NCBI GenBank assembly: GCA_963546405.1 | Contig: CAUUNL010000079.1 | Span: 1-6,131 of the forward strand | DNA: 6,131 nt | DNA from: Abiotrophia defectiva_A | GTDB taxonomy: Bacteria; Bacillota; Bacilli; Lactobacillales; Aerococcaceae | Direction: 5' to 3' | Shown here: positions 1 through 6,092 of the stretch, one piece after another | Position numbering within the stretch: the stretch's first letter is position 1 | Layout: each line of letters starts with the position of its first letter | Notes under the pieces: model-generated | Databases searched by the model: none | What the model saw: only the letters and a program-made list of their open reading frames with translations | What the model was told of the DNA's origin: nothing | Made by a program: the position numbers and the translations under genes

Positions 1-771
1 AAATTAGCTGAAGAAGCTAAGAAAGAAAACATTGCCCTCTTCACCTATCCAACAGCAGGCTATTTAGACACCTTCTTCTCTAGCGTGATTTACTCCGCTG
101 GTGGGGCAGAACTCTTTAACAAAGCCATGAACTACGATCCAGAAGTTTGGTCTGGCGCTGATTTAACCAAGGTCTTCGAAACTTTAGGCGAGTTAGCTAA
201 GAATACTGAAGCAACTACTGTAGCAAATGCTAACAAAGACGGCTTCACTAAGAACCAACAAGCAGTCCTAGACAACAAAGCCCTCTTCATGCCAAACGGT
301 AGCTGGGTAGTAGACGAAATGAAAGATGCACCACGTGCTGACGGCTTCGAATGGGGCATGGCAGCTGTGCCAACCCTCAAAGAAGGTGGCAAGCAATACG
401 CTTATACCTTCTTGGAACATATCTGGATTCCAAAAGAAGCTAAACAACAAAAAGCAGCCAAAGAATTCATTGCCTTCCTCTACTCTGACAAGGCAGCTGA
501 AATCTTCGCTAAACATGGGGCTGTGCAACCAGTTAAAGGTTTGATCAGCAAGTTACCTGTTGAAAAACAAGTCTTCTATAAAGTCTATGACGAAGGCGTA
601 TTACCAGGTTTAGGTGGTTTCGTATCTGCTGAAGCTATCGAAGGAGTAGACCTCAAGGCAACACTTTACGAAGCATTCAACTCTGTAGTATCTGGTGACC
701 TCAGCGTGAAAGATTGGCAATCAAACGTCGTAGAAGTAATGAAACAATTCCACGACAGCATCAGCCACTAA
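1..771 (+). CDS. Sugar ABC transporter extracellular substrate-binding protein, 3' part (N-terminus outside window)
   Basis: The reading frame is open from base 1 to the TAA at 769-771 and gives the last 256 residues of a family 1 solute-binding protein (SBP_bac_1, CUT1 group); such proteins are usually about 400-450 residues, so the signal peptide and lipobox lie upstream. Seen: a motif typical of the family, NKALFMPNGSW (G100, S101, W102 of the visible part), then a PTLKEGGK...TFLEHIWIPKEA stretch, an AAKEFIAFLYSDKAAEIF helix and a C-terminal helix ending QFHDSISH. The protein would sit outside the membrane as a lipoprotein and hand sugar to the two permeases encoded directly downstream. 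Because a GH112 phosphorylase is in the same operon, the inferred ligand is lacto-N-biose or galacto-N-biose, as for the bifidobacterial GNB/LNB-binding protein. The ligand cannot be read from the sequence. The family is certain, the ligand is inference. Confidence 0.93.
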   Translation, partial: KLAEEAKKENIALFTYPTAGYLDTFFSSVIYSAGGAELFNKAMNYDPEVWSGADLTKVFETLGELAKNTEATTVANANKDGFTKNQQAVLDNKALFMPNGSWVVDEMKDAPRADGFEWGMAAVPTLKEGGKQYAYTFLEHIWIPKEAKQQKAAKEFIAFLYSDKAAEIFAKHGAVQPVKGLISKLPVEKQVFYKVYDEGVLPGLGGFVSAEAIEGVDLKATLYEAFNSVVSGDLSVKDWQSNVVEVMKQFHDSISH

Positions 772-796
772 TGCTAGCTTAAGCATTGACATAATG

Positions 797-822
797 CCCA
801 CTTCCGCCTTGGTGGGAGTGGG
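797..822 (+). terminator. GC-rich stem-loop after the binding-protein gene (partial terminator or mRNA 3'-end stabiliser)
   Basis: The arms CCCACTTCCGC (797-807) and GTGGGAGTGGG (812-822) pair over 11 positions, two of them G-U, around a CTTG tetraloop. The stem is followed by ACTTTTATT, a short imperfect T-run. It starts 25 bases after the binding-protein stop codon. Stem-loops at this point in binding-protein-dependent operons commonly stop part of the transcripts or protect the upstream mRNA, giving more binding protein than permease. The weak T-run and the continuation of the operon suggest partial read-through rather than a full stop. The structure is seen, its role is inferred. Confidence 0.65.
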
Positions 823-836
823 ACTTTTATTGATAA

Positions 837-896
837 CGCACGTGTTGATGCCTCTTATGAGCCAGGGTCATACTTATAAGAGACGCCAGCACGGCG
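837..896 (+). repeat. Long imperfect inverted repeat / RNA hairpin upstream of the permease genes
   Basis: Almost the whole second half of the spacer folds on itself. CGC (837-839) pairs with GCG (894-896); CGTGTTG (841-847) pairs with CAGCACG (887-893) with one G-U; after a small internal loop, CTCTTATGAG (852-861) pairs with CTTATAAGAG (873-882) with one G-U. The loop is the 11 bases at 862-872. A340-like extras are limited to one bulged A at 840. The 3' base of the hairpin lies only four bases before the ribosome binding site of the first permease. There is no T-run after it, so it is not a normal terminator. It could be an RNase processing or stability element, a translation-tuning leader, or a copy of a small dispersed palindromic repeat. 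The window alone cannot separate these. Confidence 0.6.
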
Positions 897-900
897 ATTT

Positions 901-909
901 AGAAAGGAG
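901..909 (+). promoter_or_regulatory. Ribosome binding site of the first permease gene
   Basis: AGAAAGGAG lies eight bases before the ATG at 918 and fixes that start. It directly follows the long hairpin, so folding of the leader could influence ribosome access. Confidence 0.85.
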
Positions 910-917
910 TACTTATC

Positions 918-1811
918 ATGAATTCAAAAGCATCCAAAACTCGCTTTGCCTTGATTTGCGTGATACCTGCGACCCTCTTGTTCGCCCTCTTCATGTTGTA
1001 TCCGACATTTCAAGTCTTTCGCATGTCTCTCTACAAGTGGGGTGGATTCTCAGCCAAAAAGACTTTCGTTTATTTCGATAACTTCGTTAAGTTGTTTAAC
1101 GACACCAAATTTATTCGGGCCTTCCAAAATACCATTGTCTTAATTGTGCTGGTGACCATTATTACCCTAGCCATTGCCATTCTCTTTGCTTCCATTCTAT
1201 CGACAGAGAAAATTAAGGGGCAAAACTTCTTCCGGGTAATTTTCTATATTCCAAATATCTTATCCATCGTTGTTATTTCCGGTATTTTCTCCGCCATCTA
1301 TGACCCTAACAACGGGATGTTAAATTCTTTCTTGGCAATCTTCAGAGGAGAGCAGGCTCCTCCGATTCTCTGGTTGGGGGACAAGCACTTGGTGCTCTAT
1401 GCCTTGATTGGTGCTTTAGTATGGCAGGCTATTGGTTATTACATGGTCATGTACATGGCATCAATGGCCAATATCCCAACTTCCTTCTATGAAGCAGCAG
1501 ATTTGGATGGGGCGGGTAAGGTTAAGCAGTTCTTCGCGGTGACCCTACCGCTAGTCTGGAATAACATTCGGACCACTTTGACCTTCTTTATTATTTCTAC
1601 TATCAATCTCAGCTTCCTATTGGTCCAAACCATGACCAGTGAAGGGCCAAATGGAGCTTCCTCAGTAGTCTTATCCTACATGTATGGGCAAGCCTATACC
1701 AACTCATCCTATGGCTATGGGATGGCCATTGGGGTTGTCATCTTCATCTTCTCCTTCGTCTTGTCGGCGGTCGTTAGTGCCGTAACCAAGCGGGACATTC
1801 TTGAATACTAG
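918..1811 (+). CDS. Sugar ABC transporter permease, MalF/LacF-type subunit (CUT1)
   Basis: This 297-residue integral membrane protein is of normal length for the family. About six hydrophobic helices are visible, near residues 11-30, 72-95, 108-128, 157-180, 218-238 and 266-290. The cytoplasmic EAA loop that docks onto the ATPase is intact: EAADLDGAG at 192-200 followed by the conserved TLP at 209-211. The short N-terminus (SKASKTRFALICVIPATLLF) matches the Gram-positive MsmF/LacF kind rather than the longer MalF of enterobacteria. It should pair with the next gene product to form the channel for the sugar delivered by the binding protein at 1-771. The start is supported by a strong ribosome binding site. 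The disaccharide cargo is inferred from the downstream phosphorylase and not from the permease sequence. Confidence 0.95.
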   Translation: MNSKASKTRFALICVIPATLLFALFMLYPTFQVFRMSLYKWGGFSAKKTFVYFDNFVKLFNDTKFIRAFQNTIVLIVLVTIITLAIAILFASILSTEKIKGQNFFRVIFYIPNILSIVVISGIFSAIYDPNNGMLNSFLAIFRGEQAPPILWLGDKHLVLYALIGALVWQAIGYYMVMYMASMANIPTSFYEAADLDGAGKVKQFFAVTLPLVWNNIRTTLTFFIISTINLSFLLVQTMTSEGPNGASSVVLSYMYGQAYTNSSYGYGMAIGVVIFIFSFVLSAVVSAVTKRDILEY

Positions 1812-1818
1812 AAAGGGG
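1812..1818 (+). promoter_or_regulatory. Ribosome binding site of the second permease gene
   Basis: AAAGGGG begins immediately after the TAG of the first permease and ends eight bases before the ATG at 1827. The 15-base gap between the two permease genes leaves no room for a promoter, so they are co-transcribed. Confidence 0.8.
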
Positions 1819-1826
1819 CCAGTCAA

Positions 1827-2690
1827 ATGAGTCGTTCAACGAATCGTTTATACAAGATTTTTATCTACTTAGTGCTGTCGCTCCTGGCTATTTCGATTAT
1901 TGTGCCAGTGGGCTGGGTCTTTCTGGCCTCACTTAAGGAAAATTCAGAATTCTACCGTTCGCCTTGGTCCTTGCCAATGGGGCTCTACTGGCAGAACTTT
2001 GTCGATGCCTGGAATCGGGCTAGCATGGGAGCTTATGTCTTCAACTCGGTAGTCGTAACGGCTATGGCTTTGGCTCTTCTCTTAGCCTTAGCCTTGCCAG
2101 CCGCTTATGTTCTAGCGCGTTTTGAATTCCCAGGCCGTGGCCTTTTACGTCAACTCTTTAAGGGTGGACTCTTCATCAACGTTAACTACATTGTAGTACC
2201 CATCTTCTTGATGTTGGTCGATGCTAAAAAAGGCTTTGCCATGATGCCGGAACTCTTAAACAACCGCTTCATCCTAGCCTTGGTCTATGCGGCTACTTCT
2301 CTGCCATTTACCATCTATCTCTTGTCTAGCTACTTCATGACCTTGCCGTCAACTTTTGAAGAAGCGGCTTCAATCGATGGGGCTAATCATTTTACGACTA
2401 TGATGCGGATTATGATTCCTATGGCCAAGCCAAGTATTATCACGGTTATTCTCTTTAACTTCCTAGGCTTCTGGAATGAATATATCATTTCCTTTACCCT
2501 GATGAATAAACAAGAGTTACGAACCTTGCCAGTGGGGTTGATGAACTTAATGGCAGCGCAAAATGCGGCCCAACAATACGGTCAACTCTATGCCGGCATG
2601 GTCATGGTCATGTTGCCAACCCTCATCCTCTATATTTTCGTTCAGAAGCGTCTGACCGAGGGGATGACAGCGGGCGGCTCCAAGGAATAA
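1827..2690 (+). CDS. Sugar ABC transporter permease, MalG/LacG-type subunit (CUT1)
   Basis: This 287-residue membrane protein is the second half of the import channel. Hydrophobic helices are visible near residues 11-35, 70-97, 113-133, 148-172, 203-225 and 254-272. The EAA loop is EEAASIDGA at 178-186 with the conserved proline at 198; the family-typical FWNEYI is at 215-220, and the C-terminus TEGMTAGGSKE matches the usual end of MalG/MsmG-like subunits. No ABC ATPase gene follows: the next gene is the phosphorylase, 46 bases downstream. The ATPase must therefore come from elsewhere, as for Gram-positive CUT1 importers that share an MsmK-type ATPase. Family assignment is firm; the transported sugar is inferred from context. 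Confidence 0.95.
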   Translation: MSRSTNRLYKIFIYLVLSLLAISIIVPVGWVFLASLKENSEFYRSPWSLPMGLYWQNFVDAWNRASMGAYVFNSVVVTAMALALLLALALPAAYVLARFEFPGRGLLRQLFKGGLFINVNYIVVPIFLMLVDAKKGFAMMPELLNNRFILALVYAATSLPFTIYLLSSYFMTLPSTFEEAASIDGANHFTTMMRIMIPMAKPSIITVILFNFLGFWNEYIISFTLMNKQELRTLPVGLMNLMAAQNAAQQYGQLYAGMVMVMLPTLILYIFVQKRLTEGMTAGGSKE

Positions 2691-2721
2691 GACAAGCCTT
2701 GATAATGAGATTTAGATGACG

Positions 2722-2727
2722 AAGGAG
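2722..2727 (+). promoter_or_regulatory. Ribosome binding site of the GH112 gene
   Basis: AAGGAG ends nine bases before the ATG at 2737. The 46-base gap from the permease stop holds this site, no recognisable promoter and no hairpin, so the phosphorylase should be translated from the transporter mRNA. Confidence 0.8.
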
Positions 2728-2736
2728 ATGTAGTAA

Positions 2737-4908
2737 ATGGCCAAATCAAAAGGCAGACTTACTTTACCAAGTGAGCGCAATTTCCTTGCGCAAACTCAAG
2801 AATTATTAGATCGCTGGGGAGCAGATGCCATCCGCGATTCCGATGGAACCAAATTAGAAGAGGCAGTCAAAGATTTAGATGCTTCTATCTATACAACCTA
2901 TTTTGTAGCTCGAAATCATAATGATTTTATCAAAGATCATATGGAAGAGTGCCAACAACTCTATTTAATGTCACCCTTCCATACCGCAAGCAAAGAAAGC
3001 TTAGCCATTGATTTCATGCAGGGCTACTATCGGGAACAAGTAGTACCTGACTATCACCATGATCCTAAGGAGTGGTGGGAAGTCATTAACCGCACTACTG
3101 GCCAAGTAGTCCCAAGCAGCCAGTGGCAGGTGGATCAAGAGCGGGACCTAGTAATTGTGGAAGGGGCAGAGCCCTTCCATGAATATACGGTTTCCTTCTT
3201 GGTTTATAAGATTTGGGACCCCACTCAAATGTATAACCATATCACCAATAATTGGGGCGACTCAGTGGCTCATGATATTCCTTTTGATGTGCGTCAGCCA
3301 CACTCCAACCGCTTCATGTCAGACTACCTCAGACGTTGGTGCCAGGAAAATCCTAAGACGGATGTGGTCCGCTTTACCACCTTCTTCTACCATTTCACCC
3401 TGGTCTTCAATGACAAGGCCAAAGAGAAATTTGTCGACTGGTTTGGCTATGGAGCTTCTGTCTCACCAGCAGCCATCCTAGCCTTCCAAGAAGCCAAAGG
3501 TTATCGTCTGAGACCGGAAGATTTTGTTGACCAAGGTTACTATAATACGGCTTTCCGCGTGCCTTCTAAGGCCTACTTAGACTATGTCGATTTCCAAAGC
3601 CACTTTGTGGCTCAAGAAGCTAAGAAGTTAGTGGATATCGTTCATGAAGCAGGCAAGGAAGCCATGATGTTCCTAGGCGATAACTGGATTGGGACCGAAC
3701 CTTATGGCCCTTATTTCAAGGATATTGGCTTGGACGCAGTGGTTGGCTCAGTCGGCGGCGGGGCAACCTTGCGAATGATTGCCGATATTCCACATGTTAA
3801 ATATACCGAAGGTCGCTTCCTGCCATACTTCTTCCCAGATACTTTCTATGAAGGAAATGATCCGACCATTGAAGCCAACGAGAATTGGCTAACAGCACGT
3901 CGGGCCATTATGCGTAAGCCCGTTGACCGGATTGGTTATGGGGGTTATCTCAGTCTCGCCTATAAATTCCCTAAATTTGTTTCCTATATCGAAGAAGTGG
4001 CGGATGAATTCCGAGATATCTACGCCATTGTCAAAGACACCAAGCCTTATGTGGGGCTAAAAGTAGGGATTCTAAATGCTTGGGGGGCACTTCGGACCTG
4101 GCAAACGCACATGGTGGCGCATGCCTTGCACTATAAGCAAATCTACTCCTATCTGGGGATTCTAGAAGCCCTCAGTGGTGCGGCGGTTGAGGTAGTCTTC
4201 TTGAGTTTTGACCAGGTGATTGCTGACGGTGTGCCGGCAGATGTGGACGTCTTAATTAACGCAGGCGATGCCGGAACCGCCTTTAGTGGTGGGCAACATT
4301 GGGCACGTCCAGAATTGTTAAGTGCCATTCGTCGCTTCGTCTACCAAGGTGGCGGTTTGGTTGGCGTTGGCGAGCCAAGTGCCCATCTCCAAAATGGTCG
4401 TTTCTTCCAATTAGCTGAAATTCTCGGGGTGGATAAGGAGTTAGGCTTCTCCCTATCGACCGACAAATACTTCACACAAGCCCAAGGCAGCCACTTTATT
4501 ACGGCAGATTTAGTGACTGGTCAGGTGCCAGATTTCGGGGAGTCCATGCATAACCTCTATGCCCTAAGTGAAGAGACAGAAATTTTAGAATATAGCAATG
4601 GCGAAGTTCATATGGCGGCACGCGATTATGGTCAAGGCCGCGGGGTCTACCTGGCTGGCTTACCTTACAGCATTGACAATACGCGTTTACTCATGCGGGC
4701 TCTTTACTACGCTGCCCATAAGGAAGCTGACTTTAATAAATGGCATAGTAGCAACCCAGCTGTTGAGGTTCATGCCTACCCAGCTAAGGGCAAGTATGCC
4801 ATTGTCAACAATACCGCTGAGCCACAAGTCACGACTGTCTATGATGGTCAAGGAATTAGTCATGAAGTTTCCTTGGCTGCGAGCGAAATTCGATGGGAGG
4901 AGATTTAG
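2737..4908 (+). CDS. gnpA: 1,3-beta-galactosyl-N-acetylhexosamine phosphorylase (GH112; lacto-N-biose / galacto-N-biose phosphorylase)
   Basis: This 723-residue cytosolic enzyme should reversibly split Gal-b1,3-GlcNAc or Gal-b1,3-GalNAc with phosphate into alpha-galactose-1-phosphate and the free N-acetylhexosamine, with inversion. Length suits GH112 (the B. longum enzyme is about 750). Visible layout: an N-terminal barrel domain to about residue 437, a Rossmann-like middle domain about 440-665 (VGILNAWGALRTWQ, then VLINAGDAGTAFSGG and GGGLVGVGEPSA), and a small beta-rich C-terminal domain about 675-723. The motif FLGDNWIGTEPYG carries D315, the counterpart of the general acid Asp313 of the B. 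longum enzyme. R33 (in AIRDSDGT) and R212 (in VVRFTTFFY) sit where I recall active-site Arg32 and Arg210. No signal peptide is present, matching import of the intact disaccharide. Choice among LNB-preferring, GNB-preferring and the related galactosyl-rhamnose phosphorylases cannot be settled by eye. Confidence 0.95.
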   Translation: MAKSKGRLTLPSERNFLAQTQELLDRWGADAIRDSDGTKLEEAVKDLDASIYTTYFVARNHNDFIKDHMEECQQLYLMSPFHTASKESLAIDFMQGYYREQVVPDYHHDPKEWWEVINRTTGQVVPSSQWQVDQERDLVIVEGAEPFHEYTVSFLVYKIWDPTQMYNHITNNWGDSVAHDIPFDVRQPHSNRFMSDYLRRWCQENPKTDVVRFTTFFYHFTLVFNDKAKEKFVDWFGYGASVSPAAILAFQEAKGYRLRPEDFVDQGYYNTAFRVPSKAYLDYVDFQSHFVAQEAKKLVDIVHEAGKEAMMFLGDNWIGTEPYGPYFKDIGLDAVVGSVGGGATLRMIADIPHVKYTEGRFLPYFFPDTFYEGNDPTIEANENWLTARRAIMRKPVDRIGYGGYLSLAYKFPKFVSYIEEVADEFRDIYAIVKDTKPYVGLKVGILNAWGALRTWQTHMVAHALHYKQIYSYLGILEALSGAAVEVVFLSFDQVIADGVPADVDVLINAGDAGTAFSGGQHWARPELLSAIRRFVYQGGGLVGVGEPSAHLQNGRFFQLAEILGVDKELGFSLSTDKYFTQAQGSHFITADLVTGQVPDFGESMHNLYALSEETEILEYSNGEVHMAARDYGQGRGVYLAGLPYSIDNTRLLMRALYYAAHKEADFNKWHSSNPAVEVHAYPAKGKYAIVNNTAEPQVTTVYDGQGISHEVSLAASEIRWEEI
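4895..4902 (+). promoter_or_regulatory. Ribosome binding site inside the phosphorylase gene, serving the small membrane protein
   Basis: GGGAGGAG lies within the last codons of the phosphorylase, six bases before the ATG at 4909. Stop codon TAG (4906-4908) and that ATG touch directly, the arrangement of translational coupling. It also supports the small reading frame as a real gene. Confidence 0.82.
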
Positions 4909-5091
4909 ATGTCTCATAAAATTCGTGTTCTCATTCGTATTATAGTTGCTTTTGTCTGCGTTGGCTTTATCATCCACCTTCAAACGACGGTTAGCCGAGA
5001 AAATCTCTTGGGCATGCTCTTAGCTTTGGCGGGTTTGCTAGCGGTGCTATTCGACTATAACTACGACTTTAACCATCCTAAACGCGACTAA
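4909..5091 (+). CDS. Small two-helix membrane protein, function unknown
   Basis: This 60-residue protein has a basic N-terminus (K4, R6, R10), a first hydrophobic helix about 7-24, a short polar turn (HLQTTVSREN), a second hydrophobic helix about 33-48, and a charged, tyrosine- and aspartate-containing tail ending in NHPKRD. By the positive-inside rule both ends should face the cytoplasm, giving a helical hairpin. A perfect ribosome binding site and a start codon touching the phosphorylase stop show that it is a real, coupled gene. It resembles the small membrane proteins of about 50-60 residues classed as DUF6903; that match is from memory and unsure. Position between two cytosolic sugar enzymes and downstream of the permeases suggests a role linked to the transporter or to holding pathway enzymes near the membrane, but nothing in the sequence proves a function. 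Confidence 0.85.
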   Translation: MSHKIRVLIRIIVAFVCVGFIIHLQTTVSRENLLGMLLALAGLLAVLFDYNYDFNHPKRD

Positions 5092-5109
5092 AGGCCGGAT
5101 AGCTCTACC

Positions 5110-5126
5110 AAAGGAGAGGAGGAAGG
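5110..5126 (+). promoter_or_regulatory. Purine-rich run with repeated ribosome binding site cores before the kinase gene
   Basis: The run contains AAAGGAG (5110-5116), GAGGAGG (5116-5122) and AAGG (5123-5126) in a row. The middle copy ends seven bases before the ATG at 5130 and is the best placed. The run supports that start and implies efficient translation despite the 38-base gap after the small membrane protein gene. Confidence 0.75.
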
Positions 5127-5129
5127 AAA

Positions 5130-6041
5130 ATGAGAAAAGCAATGGGTGTGGATATCGGCGGAACCAAGGTAGCGGCGGCTATCATTGACGAGCAGGGACG
5201 TATCACTCACCGTGTTCAAGTGCCCAGCGATACCTCTTCCAGTGAGGCCATGTTAGAATGCGTAGTGGGTGTCATTGACGCCTGCCTAGCAGAGGCGGGG
5301 GTGGATGTATCGGATTTGACCGGTATCGGCTTAGGTATACCAGGTAAGGTGGATAGCCTAAACGGGGTGGCTATCTTCCAAAATAATATCCCTTGGGAGA
5401 AATTTCCGGTAGTAGCGCGTCTGGCAGATCGCTACGCCCAAGTACCGATTGCCATTGAGAATGACGTTAAAGCAGCTGCCTATGCGGAATATCGTTTGGC
5501 CGGCATGGGACCTCTGGATGTGTTCGGCTATTTGACGGTCTCGACCGGGATTGCCTGCACTAACATCGTCAACCATCAGATTATTCGCGGTGATGGCTTC
5601 TCAGGTGAAATTGGCTTCTTGCCAGTTCCATCCTCTACTGGCCTTCGTCCTTTGGAAAGTGTCTGCGCTGGGCCTGGCATAGAGGCTATGGCGCGCGCCC
5701 TTTATCTGGATGATCGGATTACGGTGGCCCAAGTCTTCGCTCGTGCCCTCAAAGGGGAACAAATTGCCAATGAATTAGTAGACCAAAGTGCCATGGGGGT
5801 GGCCATTGGACTCTTCGCTATGATCTGCCTCCTAGATCCTAAAGAAATTGTCATTGGCGGTAGCGTGGCAGTCAAGAATCCATTCTATGTGGAGCGGATT
5901 AAGGCGGTCCTGGAGCGTTATGCTCACAAAGAACAAATGCATATTCTGCCTCACATTCGGGTCACAGACCTAGGGGGAGATAACGGAATTATTGGGGCAG
6001 GCTTCCTCGTGATGCCAGCCCAGGATATTGAGATCTTTTAA
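5130..6041 (+). CDS. ROK-family sugar kinase lacking the zinc-binding motif, probable N-acetylhexosamine kinase
   Basis: This 303-residue cytosolic protein has the ROK/ASKHA layout. An N-terminal phosphate loop DIGGTK is at 8-13, GLGIPGKVD at 67-75, and END at 110-112 with D112 as the expected catalytic base. A second phosphate loop VSTGIACTN is at 137-145, and VIGGSVA at 241-247 is part of the nucleotide fold. No helix-turn-helix precedes the kinase, so it is an enzyme and not a ROK repressor. The zinc site is missing: GEIGF (159-163) has Phe where ROK kinases have His, and the CxCGxxGC cluster is replaced by a short STGLRPLESVCAGPGIE segment with only C179. Staphylococcal N-acetylmannosamine kinase is a known zinc-less ROK enzyme. 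Being last in the operon, it likely phosphorylates the GlcNAc or GalNAc released by the phosphorylase, with ATP. A ManNAc or glucose kinase role is possible. Confidence 0.9.
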   Translation: MRKAMGVDIGGTKVAAAIIDEQGRITHRVQVPSDTSSSEAMLECVVGVIDACLAEAGVDVSDLTGIGLGIPGKVDSLNGVAIFQNNIPWEKFPVVARLADRYAQVPIAIENDVKAAAYAEYRLAGMGPLDVFGYLTVSTGIACTNIVNHQIIRGDGFSGEIGFLPVPSSTGLRPLESVCAGPGIEAMARALYLDDRITVAQVFARALKGEQIANELVDQSAMGVAIGLFAMICLLDPKEIVIGGSVAVKNPFYVERIKAVLERYAHKEQMHILPHIRVTDLGGDNGIIGAGFLVMPAQDIEIF

Positions 6042-6054
6042 ATAGGGGAACCTT

Positions 6055-6092
6055 AGAGAGAGGGCTAGACTTCAGTGTCTAGCCCTCTTGCT
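6055..6092 (+). terminator. Rho-independent terminator of the operon
   Basis: AGGGCTAGAC (6061-6070) and GTCTAGCCCT (6077-6086) form a perfect 10-bp stem around the six-base loop TTCAGT. Three further pairs (6058-6060 with 6087-6089, one G-U) and, past a mismatch, two more (6055-6056 with 6091-6092) lengthen it. The tail is only moderately T-rich (CTCTTGCTCTGATTTT), with TTTT at 6097-6100. It begins 13 bases after the kinase stop codon. The remaining bases to 6131 are AT-rich and show no gene that can be called. Confidence 0.85.

Noticed and set aside
132..528. Overlapping minus- and plus-strand open frames within the binding-protein gene
   Set aside because: They are out-of-frame shadows of the coding sequence with no own start signals or family features.
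786..791. Perfect -35 box TTGACA just after the binding-protein stop codon
   Set aside because: At spacings of 16-18 bases the sequence is GC-rich hairpin DNA (around 808-815) with no -10-like hexamer.
831..844. Possible catabolite control (cre) operator, TGATAACGCACGTG
   Set aside because: It has the central CG but misses several consensus bases in the second half and is not palindromic in the expected way.
794..1081. 95-codon + strand open frame through the spacer into the first permease gene
   Set aside because: It starts inside the 797-822 hairpin region with no ribosome binding site, and overlaps the well supported permease in another frame.
4687..4983. 98-codon minus-strand open frame across the phosphorylase/small protein junction
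   Set aside because: It lies opposite two well supported genes, has no convincing ribosome binding site, and its protein shows no recognisable motif.
5130..6041. ROK protein as a transcriptional repressor of the operon
   Set aside because: The protein begins directly with the DIGGTK phosphate loop, so there is no N-terminal DNA-binding domain as in XylR/NagC-type ROK regulators.
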